Below are positions 1 to 7,719 of a stretch of DNA of 48,062 nucleotides, piece by piece. This DNA is from an uncultured Alphaproteobacteria bacterium (GTDB lineage Bacteria; Pseudomonadota; Alphaproteobacteria; UBA3830). The position numbers and the translations under genes were made by a program. The number at the start of each line of letters is the position of its first letter. Within the stretch, counting starts at the first letter, position 1. The DNA is taken from NCBI GenBank assembly GCA_944390775.1, contig CALXQQ010000005.1:1-48062 (forward strand). The letters are read 5' to 3'. Below the pieces are notes generated by a model. The model was given only the letters and a program-made list of their open reading frames with translations, searched no databases and was not told where the DNA came from.

Positions 1-606
1 ATAGGTGATTGGTGCTTCCATCACTGCCATAAGTTAGCTAGAGTAAGTTTTGGCATGAGCTCCAAATTAGAACGTATCGGTGAAGGGGCATTCGCTGACA
101 GCAGCTTGCCAGAAATCTCTGTTCCTGATTCCGTAACAGATATAGGTGATAGGTGCTTCTCCCGCTGCCAGTGCTTACACAGAGTAAGTTTTGGCAATAG
201 ATCCACGTTAAAACACATTGGAGCAAGTGCATTCTACGAGAGCACCTTGACAGAAATCTCTATTCCTGATTCCGTAACAGATATAGGTTATGGGTGTTTC
301 AACAGATGCTATGCTTTGACTAAGGTAAATTTTAGCAATAGATCACAATTAGAACGTATTGGCGAGCATGCATTCACATACAGTAACTTGAGAGAAATCT
401 CTATTCCTGATTCCGTAACAGATATAGGTTATGGGTGCTTCAGCCAATGCTTTAAGTTGGCTAGCGTAAGTTTTGGTAATAGATCACAATTGAAACGTAT
501 TAAGATGGGGCTATTGTCGCAGACATTGCCCAATACAGCAAAAGTGTATGGCCTATCCCCTGAGAAGATGGATAGCCTTGGAATTCCTAAGGAAAATCGA
601 CCATAA
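1..606 (+). CDS. BspA-type leucine-rich-repeat protein, C-terminal part (cut by window edge)
   Basis: The reading frame is open from base 1, so the start and signal peptide lie outside the window. What remains is a run of LRR_5/BspA units. The unit is 47 residues (141 bp) and alternates a cysteine type (CFxxCxxLxxVSFGN) with an AFxxSxLxEISIPDSV type; the IPDSV anchors lie at about 121, 262 and 403. The protein ends with the tail VYGLSPEKMDSLGIP, shared with the next two genes. Family knowledge: BspA/TpLRR proteins are surface or secreted proteins that bind host or bacterial ligands. The exact role is unknown. Gene and 3' flank match the downstream paralogues closely, so this is the first visible cassette of a tandem array. 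Confidence 0.9.
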   Translation: MGDWCFHHCHKLARVSFGMSSKLERIGEGAFADSSLPEISVPDSVTDIGDRCFSRCQCLHRVSFGNRSTLKHIGASAFYESTLTEISIPDSVTDIGYGCFNRCYALTKVNFSNRSQLERIGEHAFTYSNLREISIPDSVTDIGYGCFSQCFKLASVSFGNRSQLKRIKMGLLSQTLPNTAKVYGLSPEKMDSLGIPKENRP

Positions 607-644
607 CAGCAATAAAATCCGCGGGGAATTCTCTCCGCATTCGA

Positions 645-678
645 CATGCGATTGGCAAAACCAGTCGCATGTTTTTTT
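645..678 (+). terminator. Rho-independent terminator of LRR cassette 1
   Basis: CATGCGATTGG and CCAGTCGCATG form an 11-bp stem with one G-U pair, followed directly by seven T. A related stem with the same surrounding sequence follows the next two LRR genes. Confidence 0.9.
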
Positions 679-703
679 ATACGAAAAAAAATACCTAAAA
701 CTC

Positions 704-732
704 TTGACAAATTAATCTTAAAATGATACAAT
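704..732 (+). promoter_or_regulatory. sigma70 promoter of LRR gene 2
   Basis: TTGACA at 704-709, a 17-base spacer, then TACAAT at 727-732. This is almost the full consensus, so strong constitutive expression is likely. The leader after it (to GGAGA just before 791) is conserved in the next two cassettes. Confidence 0.88.
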
Positions 733-790
733 GTGATTCATAGAGCTGTTGATACATATTCAATAGCGGTGAGATAAAAAGGAGAAGATA

Positions 791-1570
791 ATGAAAAAAT
801 TTCTATTTTTAAGCATAATGTCAGCTTGCATTTGCATCAATGAAACAGATGCCGTGACCTACTCGCATGGAACACAACCCGTGACAACAGACATCCAAGG
901 TAATAGCGTAGCTGTAAATGTTGATCTTACAAAAACAGAAACTAAAGAAGATACTCTAATTAAATGTAATAATGCTGCACAAATAGATCTCGTTATAGCG
1001 CCGGGAATTGAAAAATTGTCACCTGAACTATTTGAGCAGTTTTTTGGTAAAAGCAATGTTGATATGCTAAAATCTAAGGTAAGATGCATATCTGTCCCCA
1101 ATAGCGTAAGAGAGATAAGTAACGACTGTTTTGCTGAATGGGAACATCTGTCTCAAGTCTCTTTTGACATGAATTCTCAATTAGAATGTATTGGCGAAAT
1201 CGCATTCTACAAAACCGCCTTAGCAGAAATCTCTATTCCCGATAGCGTAAAAAAGATAGGCGATTTGTGTTTCAGCGATTGCACAGATCTAACCCTAGTC
1301 ACTTTTGGTCATAGCTCTAAGTTAGAATGCATTGGCGAAGAGACATTCGGTCTTACAGCTCTTACTGAAATAACCATTCCTGATTCTGTAAACTCCATAG
1401 GAGCAAGATGTTTTTATAGTTGCAAGAACCTAAAAAAAGTCTCATTTGGCACCGCCTCACAATTAGCATCTAATTGTGCAGATGCATTCTTAGGAACCGA
1501 TGCAAAAGTATATGGACTATCTACTGAACGGATGGATAGCCTTGGTATTCCCGAAAACAATCGACCATAA
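791..1570 (+). CDS. Secreted BspA-type LRR protein, short paralogue (259 aa)
   Basis: The start has a strong ribosome site (AAAAGGAGA). An N-terminal signal peptide (MKKFLFLSIMSAC..., ending near ETDA) is nearly identical to those of the next two genes. It is most likely signal-peptidase-I cleaved after TDA, but MSAC could be read as a lipobox. After it come a variable linker, a conserved pre-LRR segment (LVIAPGIEKLSPELFEQFFG, residues about 68-87) and about three 47-residue LRR_5 supra-repeats. It ends in VYGLSTERMDSLGIP. Compared with the 757-residue neighbour it is the same protein with far fewer repeats, as expected if units are gained and lost by recombination. Ligand and role are unknown; a host-facing surface protein is inferred. 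Confidence 0.9.
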   Translation: MKKFLFLSIMSACICINETDAVTYSHGTQPVTTDIQGNSVAVNVDLTKTETKEDTLIKCNNAAQIDLVIAPGIEKLSPELFEQFFGKSNVDMLKSKVRCISVPNSVREISNDCFAEWEHLSQVSFDMNSQLECIGEIAFYKTALAEISIPDSVKKIGDLCFSDCTDLTLVTFGHSSKLECIGEETFGLTALTEITIPDSVNSIGARCFYSCKNLKKVSFGTASQLASNCADAFLGTDAKVYGLSTERMDSLGIPENNRP

Positions 1571-1608
1571 CGGTAATAAAATCCGCGGGGAGTTTTCTCC
1601 GCATTCGG

Positions 1609-1639
1609 CATGCGATTGACAAAATCAGTCGCGTGTTTT
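1609..1639 (+). terminator. Rho-independent terminator of LRR gene 2
   Basis: CATGCGATTGA and TCAGTCGCGTG pair (with G-U pairs), followed by TTTT. It is homologous to the terminator at 645-678. Confidence 0.85.
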
Positions 1640-1662
1640 ATGCAAAAAAATATCTAAAATTC

Positions 1663-1691
1663 TTGACAAACTAACTTTAAAGTGATACAAT
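1663..1691 (+). promoter_or_regulatory. sigma70 promoter of LRR gene 3
   Basis: TTGACA at 1663-1668, a 17-base spacer, then TACAAT at 1686-1691. Spacing and flanks match the promoter at 704. Confidence 0.88.
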
Positions 1692-1749
1692 GTGTTCCAT
1701 AAATCTGCTGATACGGTTTCAATAGTGGTGAGATAAAAAGGAGAAGATA

Positions 1750-4023
1750 ATGAAAAAAATTCTGATTTTAAGCATGTTATCAGCTTGCATTTGCATCAAT
1801 GAAACAGATGCCGTGGCCCCATCGAAAGCAGCGGCATCAAAAGTAGTAAAGCAACCACAAAAGAAAACAAAAACGCAGATAGGGAGAGGAATACGAGGAA
1901 GAAGAGTACTAGTAAGAGGAAGAGGGAAGCGAACACAAGCGAAGCAAACAACAGAGCGAGGCTCAACACAATCACCGGAGCCATACAACCTATTCTCAAC
2001 ACAATCACCACCCGTCGGTCCACTGCACGTCGCGCCTATCAGCGCAGTCGAATCACAGCCCATAGATAATATCACAATTATTTCTGTCGATCTTAATCAT
2101 GCAAATAATCCTGCTAATTTACCAAATAGATTAAAGGCTGCTAAATCAATCAATCTCGTTATAGAGCCGGGAATTGAAAAATTATCACCTGAACTGTTTG
2201 AGCAGTTTTTGGGTAAAAACAATGTGGCCATGCTAAGGTCTAAGGTGAAAAGTATATCTATCCCTGATAGCGTAAAAGATATAGCTGATAACTGTTTTAA
2301 GGAGTGGAAAAATCTTTCTAGAGTCTCTTTTGGCTCTAGCTCCAAATTAGAATACATTGGCACAAGGGCATTCTACAAGACAGCCTTAGAAGAAATCTCT
2401 ATTCCTGATTCTGTAACAAAGATAGGTGATGAGTGTTTCTCGGAATGCGAAAATTTAGCTAGAGTAAGTTTTGGCAATAGCCCCAAATTAGAATACATTG
2501 GCGCAGGAGCATTCTATTACACGGCCTTAGAAGAAATCTCTATTCCTGATTCCATAATAGAGATAGGTAATTGGTGTTTCATGGAATGCACAAATTTGGC
2601 TAGAGTAACTTTTAGCAATAGCTCCAAATTAGAATACATTGGCACACAGGCATTCTCTCACACTGGCTTGACAGAAATCTCTATTCCTGATGCCCTAACA
2701 ACGATAGGTGATGAGTGTTTCACGGAATGCGAAAATTTAGCTAAAGTAATTTTTAGCAATAGCTCCAAATTAGAACACATTGGCGCACAGGCATTCTCTT
2801 ACACGGCCTTAGAAGAAATCTCTATTCCTGATGCCCTAACAACGATAGGTGATGAGTGTTTCACGAGATGCAAAAATTTGGCTAGAGTAACTTTTAGCAA
2901 TAGCTCCAAATTAGAATACATTGGCGCACAGGCATTCTCTTACACTGGCTTGACAGAAATCTCTATTCCTGATTCTGTAACAAAGATAGGTGATTGGTGT
3001 TTCATGGAATGCAAAAATTTGGCTAAAGTAAGCTTTGGCAATAGCTCCACATTAGAATACATTGGCGCAAGGGCATTCTACAAGAGCGGCTTAACAGAAA
3101 TCTCTATTCCTGATGCCCTAATAGAGATAGGTGATAGCTGTTTCATGGAATGCAAAAATTTGGCTAAAGTAAGCTTTGGCAATAGCTCCACATTAGAATA
3201 CATTGGCGCAAAAGCATTCTCTTACACTGGCTTGACAGAAATCTCTATTCCTGATTCCGTAATAAAGATAAGTGATAGCTGTTTCATGGAATGCAAAAAT
3301 TTGGCTAAAGTAAGCTTTGGCAATAGCTCCAAATTAGAATACATTGGCGCAGGAGCATTCTATTACACGGCCTTAGAAGAAATCTCTATCCCCGATTCCG
3401 TAATAAAGATAAGTGATTGGTGTTTCATGGAATGCAAAGATTTGTATAGAGTAAGTTTTGGCAATAGCTCCAAATTAGAATACATGGGCACAAAGGCATT
3501 CTATAACACTAGATTGACAAAAATCTCTATTCCTGATTCCGTAATAACGATAAGTGATGAGTGTTTCTGTAGATGCTTTTATTTGGCTAGTGTAAGTTTT
3601 GGCAATAGCTCTAAATTAGAATACATTGGCGTAGAAGCATTCTCTTGCAAGGACAGTGAGGATGATGAGTGTGGATGCCCTATTACTGAAATCAGAATTC
3701 CCGATTCAGTAAGAGAGATAGGCTTCAGCTGTTTCTATAAATGCACAAGCCTACGCCGTGTCGAATTCGGTGCCACATCTCAATTAGAGCGCATTCATCA
3801 ATTTGCATTCTCTGCCACTGGCTTGACAGAAATCTCTATTCCTGATAATGTCACAAGGATAGCAGGCGACTGTTTCAGTGGATGCGAACAACTAACAAGC
3901 ATCACCTTTGGTCAGCATACTAAATTGCAAGTCATAGAATTCTATGGACAAAATTTCCTTGCAACCAATGTAAAAGTATATGGACTATCCCCTGAGCGGA
4001 TGGATAGCCTTAGGAATTCCTAA
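1750..4023 (+). CDS. Secreted BspA-type LRR protein, long paralogue (757 aa)
   Basis: The signal peptide (MKKILILSMLSAC..., probable cleavage after ETDA) is followed by a basic low-complexity linker rich in Arg-Gly (GRGIRGRRVLVRGRGKR, residues about 45-62). Then come the conserved pre-LRR segment (IEKLSPELFEQFLG) and twelve 47-residue LRR_5 supra-repeats. One repeat carries a nine-residue acidic, Cys-containing insert (near 3650-3680). Each supra-repeat has a cysteine unit (CFxxC) and an AF/EISIPDS unit. Unlike its neighbours the protein ends ...MDSLRNS: a one-base insertion near 4011 shifts the frame and removes the shared LGIPxxNRP ending. Own promoter and terminator. Role inferred as a surface adhesin or host-interaction protein. 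Confidence 0.92.
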   Translation: MKKILILSMLSACICINETDAVAPSKAAASKVVKQPQKKTKTQIGRGIRGRRVLVRGRGKRTQAKQTTERGSTQSPEPYNLFSTQSPPVGPLHVAPISAVESQPIDNITIISVDLNHANNPANLPNRLKAAKSINLVIEPGIEKLSPELFEQFLGKNNVAMLRSKVKSISIPDSVKDIADNCFKEWKNLSRVSFGSSSKLEYIGTRAFYKTALEEISIPDSVTKIGDECFSECENLARVSFGNSPKLEYIGAGAFYYTALEEISIPDSIIEIGNWCFMECTNLARVTFSNSSKLEYIGTQAFSHTGLTEISIPDALTTIGDECFTECENLAKVIFSNSSKLEHIGAQAFSYTALEEISIPDALTTIGDECFTRCKNLARVTFSNSSKLEYIGAQAFSYTGLTEISIPDSVTKIGDWCFMECKNLAKVSFGNSSTLEYIGARAFYKSGLTEISIPDALIEIGDSCFMECKNLAKVSFGNSSTLEYIGAKAFSYTGLTEISIPDSVIKISDSCFMECKNLAKVSFGNSSKLEYIGAGAFYYTALEEISIPDSVIKISDWCFMECKDLYRVSFGNSSKLEYMGTKAFYNTRLTKISIPDSVITISDECFCRCFYLASVSFGNSSKLEYIGVEAFSCKDSEDDECGCPITEIRIPDSVREIGFSCFYKCTSLRRVEFGATSQLERIHQFAFSATGLTEISIPDNVTRIAGDCFSGCEQLTSITFGQHTKLQVIEFYGQNFLATNVKVYGLSPERMDSLRNS
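2260..3978 (+). repeat. Twelve 141-bp tandem repeats encoding LRR supra-repeats
   Basis: The IPDS/IPDA anchor codons recur at 2260, 2401, 2542, 2683, 2824, 2965, 3106, 3247, 3388, 3529, 3697 and 3838. The spacing is exactly 141 bp except for one 168-bp step (a 27-bp insert). Neighbouring units keep long identical DNA stretches, including at synonymous positions. This points to recent duplication or gene conversion and not to old repeats held only by protein selection. Confidence 0.93.
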
Positions 4024-4077
4024 GAAAAATCGACCATAACAGCAATAAAATCCGCGGGGAATTCTCTCCGCATTCGG

Positions 4078-4109
4078 CATGCGATTGGTAAAACTAGTCG
4101 CGTGTTTTA
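4078..4109 (+). terminator. Rho-independent terminator of LRR gene 3
   Basis: CATGCGATTGG and CTAGTCGCGTG pair imperfectly, followed by TTTT. It has the same position and flanks as the terminators at 645 and 1609. Confidence 0.85.
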
Positions 4110-4129
4110 TATAAAAATATCCAAAATTC

Positions 4130-4158
4130 TTGACAAACTAATTTTAAAGTGATACAAT
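4130..4158 (+). promoter_or_regulatory. sigma70 promoter of LRR gene 4
   Basis: TTGACA at 4130-4135, a 17-base spacer, then TACAAT at 4153-4158. It is the third copy of the conserved cassette promoter. Confidence 0.88.
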
Positions 4159-4216
4159 GTGTTCTATAAATCTGCTGATATAGTTTCAAGAGTGGAGAGA
4201 TAAAAAGGAGAAGATA

Positions 4217-5950
4217 ATGAAAAAAATTCTGATTTTAAGCATGTTATCAGCTTGCATTTGCATCAATGAAACAGATGCTATGACTGAGTCACAGAACACA
4301 CAAGATGTCAGCTTGGCATCGCGCGGTATCCCCTCAGCAGATGCACAAGATGTTAACGATGCCCCTGAAACACAGCCTGGACCATTCGCAATACAACCAC
4401 TGCGCGTCGCTCATACCAATGCAGTCGAATCACAGCCCATAGACGAACGGACCAGAAACGAGATCACACCTATATATGTCGACCTTAGTAACACAAATAA
4501 TACGGCTTATTTAACAGATATGTTAGGTAAGGATACATCAATACATCTCGTTATAAAGTCGAAAATTGAAAGATTGTCATCTGAACTGTTTGAGCAGTTT
4601 TTGGGTAAAGACAATGTGGCCATGCTAAAATCTAAGGTGCAAAGTATAGCTATCCCTGATAGCGTAACAGAGATAGCTGATAACTGTTTTAAGGGGTGGA
4701 AAAATCTTTCTACAGTCTCTTTTGGCTCTAGCTCCACATTAGTACGTGTTGGAAAAGAGGCATTCGCTAGGACTAGCATTCACGAAATCCGCATCCCTGA
4801 TTGCGTAGAAGAGATATGTGATAGCTGTTTCGATGAATGTAAATCGCTATCTCGCGTCACTTTTGGACCTAGCTCCAGCTTAAAACGCATTGGCGCGAGA
4901 GCATTCGCTGCGACTAGCATTCGCGAAATCCACATACCAGATAGCGTAGAAGAGCTATGGGAGAGTTGTTTCTGGCGGTGCGAATCGCTATCTCGCGCTA
5001 CTTTTGGGAAAAAATCAAGTTTGAAGCTCATCGGTAAAAAGGCATTCTCCTGTAGTGGTCTTCAAGAAATTCACATCCCAGATAGCGTAGAAGAGCTAGG
5101 CGATGCTTGTTTCTCATGGGGCGAAATAGATTGGCCACTTCAGTCATGGGGACCACTATCTCGTGTCACTTTTGGAGAAGCATCTAGCTTGAAAATCATT
5201 GGAGAAGAGGCATTCCGCCAGAGTAGCATTACTGCAATCTGCATCCCTGATGGTGTGAAAGAGCTAGGCGAACGCTGTTTTCAATTCTGCAAATCGCTAT
5301 CTCGCGTCACTTTTGGACCTAGCTCCAGCTTAAAACGCATTGGCGCGAGAGCATTCGCTGCGACTACTGCCCTTAGAGGAATCCACATCCCTGATGGTGT
5401 AGAAGAGCTAGGCGAAGGATGTTTCTCCAGCTGCAGATCGCTATCTCGTGTTACATTTGAAGAAGCATCCAGCTTGAAAATCATTGGAGAAGAGGCATTC
5501 TACGGTAGTGGCATTCACGCAATCCACATCCCTGATAGCGTAGAAGAGATATGTGATAGATGTTTCTACCACTGCAAATTGTTATCTCGTGTAACATTTG
5601 GAGAAGCGCCCAGCTTAAAACTCATTGGTAAACAGGCATTCTGCGAAAGTTTCCTTAGCGAAATCCATTTGCCTAATAGCCTACGAAAGATATACGACAA
5701 TGCTTTTGCAAAGACAAGTTTATCTAATGTCAATGTTGGCGAGAGCACTATCTGGAGCGTAAATTCATTAACATACAGAGCTGATTGTGGATATAAACAT
5801 GCCATTGTTTGGAAGCTAGAAAGCAAAAATGGAGAAAACAGTTGGGCACCCCGTACAACTGACGAGCGTTCAGAAAGCTTACCAATTCCACCACAAATCA
5901 TGCACTTGGTAGACCAAACGCATAACGAGAACCCCGTCAAACGCCAATAG
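4217..5950 (+). CDS. Secreted BspA-type LRR protein with divergent repeats (577 aa)
   Basis: Its leader and signal peptide are almost identical to the gene before it (probable cleavage ETDA|MTES), and it has the conserved pre-LRR segment (IERLSSELFEQFLG). The LRR units here diverge from those of genes 1-3: IHIPDSVEELGDxCF alternating with SRVTFGxxSSLKxIGxxAF. The last 80 or so residues are not LRR and end ...PVKRQ; the VYGLS tail of the other cassettes is missing. So a shared 5' module is joined to a different repeat body and C terminus, which looks like recombination between paralogues. Host-facing surface role inferred. Confidence 0.9.
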   Translation: MKKILILSMLSACICINETDAMTESQNTQDVSLASRGIPSADAQDVNDAPETQPGPFAIQPLRVAHTNAVESQPIDERTRNEITPIYVDLSNTNNTAYLTDMLGKDTSIHLVIKSKIERLSSELFEQFLGKDNVAMLKSKVQSIAIPDSVTEIADNCFKGWKNLSTVSFGSSSTLVRVGKEAFARTSIHEIRIPDCVEEICDSCFDECKSLSRVTFGPSSSLKRIGARAFAATSIREIHIPDSVEELWESCFWRCESLSRATFGKKSSLKLIGKKAFSCSGLQEIHIPDSVEELGDACFSWGEIDWPLQSWGPLSRVTFGEASSLKIIGEEAFRQSSITAICIPDGVKELGERCFQFCKSLSRVTFGPSSSLKRIGARAFAATTALRGIHIPDGVEELGEGCFSSCRSLSRVTFEEASSLKIIGEEAFYGSGIHAIHIPDSVEEICDRCFYHCKLLSRVTFGEAPSLKLIGKQAFCESFLSEIHLPNSLRKIYDNAFAKTSLSNVNVGESTIWSVNSLTYRADCGYKHAIVWKLESKNGENSWAPRTTDERSESLPIPPQIMHLVDQTHNENPVKRQ

Positions 5951-5978
5951 TGTCGTGCTAAAGGCGTTACTGATCAAA

Positions 5979-6016
5979 AAGCGCGCTGCTAAGCTATGTA
6001 GGCCAGTAGCGCGCTT
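5979..6016 (+). terminator. Hairpin after LRR gene 4, possible terminator
   Basis: AAGCGCGCTGCT and AGTAGCGCGCTT form a 12-bp stem with one G-U pair around a 14-base loop. Only a weak T-rich stretch follows. It differs in sequence from the terminators of the other three cassettes. Confidence 0.6.
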
Positions 6017-6056
6017 ATCTTCTATCAATTTGTGAAGATAATTAACACGTCGACAC

Positions 6057-6085
6057 AAAAAAGCTGCAAGGAAAAGCCTTACAGC
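6057..6085 (-). terminator. Rho-independent terminator of the oxidoreductase operon
   Basis: Read on the minus strand, GCTGTAAGG and CCTTGCAGC form a stem with one mismatch, directly followed by six T (plus-strand A at 6057-6062). It sits just past the last gene of the 10405-6105 operon. Confidence 0.85.
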
Positions 6086-6104
6086 CCATTAAACAGGTTA
6101 TTCA

Positions 6105-7718
6105 CTACTGCTGATCATCAGGAACCATCTTAATAGCTCCACATGGACACTCAACAGCACACAAACCACATCCTTTACAATATTCGTAGTTAAACTCTAA
6201 CGAACCATCCTCATGTTGTATGATGGCATTATCAGGACAATAAGCATAGCAGTTGTTACAATGGTAACAGTTACCGCATGAAAAACAACGTCTGGCCTCT
6301 AGTATAACTTTCGGATCGTCATACGACAGATTTGCTTCCTCAAATGTTAGATTTACCTTCGGCTCAACATCGATCCTTGGACTCTTAGGATAGTAATCCA
6401 ACTGTAACTTTTTAAATGTTGCAATATCAGGACTAGGTTTCGCTGGAATCTCTTTCCCATTGAGGAATGCATCTATGCATCTGGCAGCTTTCTTGCCCAT
6501 TCCTATCGCATCAGTAACTGTTCGTTTTCCAGGAACAATGTCTCCTCCGGCGAAAATGCCCTTCGCGCCAGTCATCATGTTCTTGTCCACGATGATAGTA
6601 CTGCCCTCTCCTATCAAAATATCGCTTATGCTTAAAACGACTTTTTCATCAGGCTGTTGACCTATCGCATATATCACACTGTCCGCTTGCAACGTTTCTA
6701 CCTGCCCGGTATTCACCAACTCGTTGTTCTGCAGCTCCATCTTATTTATAGAAACAGATCCTTTGTGAATATGACCAATGGTACGTAGACAGAGAATTTC
6801 TACTCCCTCAGCTAAAGCCTCTTTTATTTCGCTGTCATGAGCCCTCATATGCTCCATTGCTCTACGATAGACTATCTGAACCTTGTCCGCACCCAAACGA
6901 CGCGCTGTGCGTGCGGCATCAATAGCACTATTTCCACCGCCATACACTATGACCGTTTTGCCCAAAGCTGGCATCTTGTCTTTGTCGTTCTCCAAACAAC
7001 GGAACATCTCTATCGCATCTATAACAGTTGCACCCTCATCTGTTGGAATATTGATCTGCACAGCTAATGATGCTCCCATAGCAAGATATACTGCATCGAA
7101 ATTTTGCAGCTCTTGCGCAACATCCGATACTCGCTTATCACATTCAACCTCTATCCCTAACGCAAGCAGACGATCTATCTCTGCATCCAACACAGCTGTA
7201 GACAGCCTGTACCGAGGAATACCATAACGCATGGCTCCTCCTAGCTTGTGATTGGCTTCATAAATAGTCACACTATGACCAAATCTGCGAAGAAAATAAG
7301 CCGCAGATAATCCGCTCGGACCACCTCCAATAACTAGCACTTTTTTGCCAGTGCTACGTGTGGGAACAGGAAAACTCCACCCCTTGTTTAAGGCAACATC
7401 GCCAATAGATCTCTCTAGTCGATTAATGTTCACCGCTCCATCAAAATGAGTACGATTGCATGCTAACTCACAGGTATGATAACAAACTCTTCCCATAATC
7501 GCTGGAAATGGATTTGCATCAACCATAACCTCCCATGCTTCACGTAATTTTCCTTCCTGAGCATGTGCTAGCCAAAGCTGTATGTTCTCTCCTGCTGGAC
7601 ACATGAGATTACATGGCGGCATTCTGTGAACATATTCTGGTCGCATTGTGCGCCATGTGCCCGTTTTATTCTGTAAACTAGTACGAGCATCTTGGACTGT
7701 AGCATATGGTTTAGGCAT
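6105..7718 (-). CDS. GltD-like NAD(P)H flavoprotein fused to a 2[4Fe-4S] ferredoxin (oxidoreductase operon)
   Basis: 537 residues. The N terminus has the GltD-type iron-sulfur cysteines (C36, C40, C79, C83, C87). Next are an FAD Rossmann motif (VIGGGPSG, about 129-136) and a second nucleotide fold (VYGGGNSAIDAARTARR). The last 65 residues carry a dicluster ferredoxin: CNNCYAYCP and CKGCGLCAVECP. In the family, GltD-like subunits move electrons between ferredoxin-type clusters and NAD(P). It is the last gene of an operon with PorG, PorA and PorB, two bases after porB. The fusion would couple oxidation of a 2-oxoacid directly to NAD(P)+ reduction, or the reverse. The ferredoxin part takes the place of the separate delta subunit (PorD). 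The substrate of the complex is not fixed by sequence. Confidence 0.88.
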   Translation of the reverse strand: MPKPYATVQDARTSLQNKTGTWRTMRPEYVHRMPPCNLMCPAGENIQLWLAHAQEGKLREAWEVMVDANPFPAIMGRVCYHTCELACNRTHFDGAVNINRLERSIGDVALNKGWSFPVPTRSTGKKVLVIGGGPSGLSAAYFLRRFGHSVTIYEANHKLGGAMRYGIPRYRLSTAVLDAEIDRLLALGIEVECDKRVSDVAQELQNFDAVYLAMGASLAVQINIPTDEGATVIDAIEMFRCLENDKDKMPALGKTVIVYGGGNSAIDAARTARRLGADKVQIVYRRAMEHMRAHDSEIKEALAEGVEILCLRTIGHIHKGSVSINKMELQNNELVNTGQVETLQADSVIYAIGQQPDEKVVLSISDILIGEGSTIIVDKNMMTGAKGIFAGGDIVPGKRTVTDAIGMGKKAARCIDAFLNGKEIPAKPSPDIATFKKLQLDYYPKSPRIDVEPKVNLTFEEANLSYDDPKVILEARRCFSCGNCYHCNNCYAYCPDNAIIQHEDGSLEFNYEYCKGCGLCAVECPCGAIKMVPDDQQ

Positions 7719-7719
7719 A

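Noticed and set aside
2260-3978. Regular direct repeats as a CRISPR array
   Set aside because: Repeats are 141 bp, in frame and encode LRR units; there are no unique spacers and no cas genes.
791-4217. Lipoprotein reading of the LRR signal peptides (LSAC lipobox)
   Set aside because: Possible, but the distant members (42862, 34964) lack a lipobox and keep a TDA- or VDC-type signal-peptidase-I site, so I favour normal cleavage after TDA.
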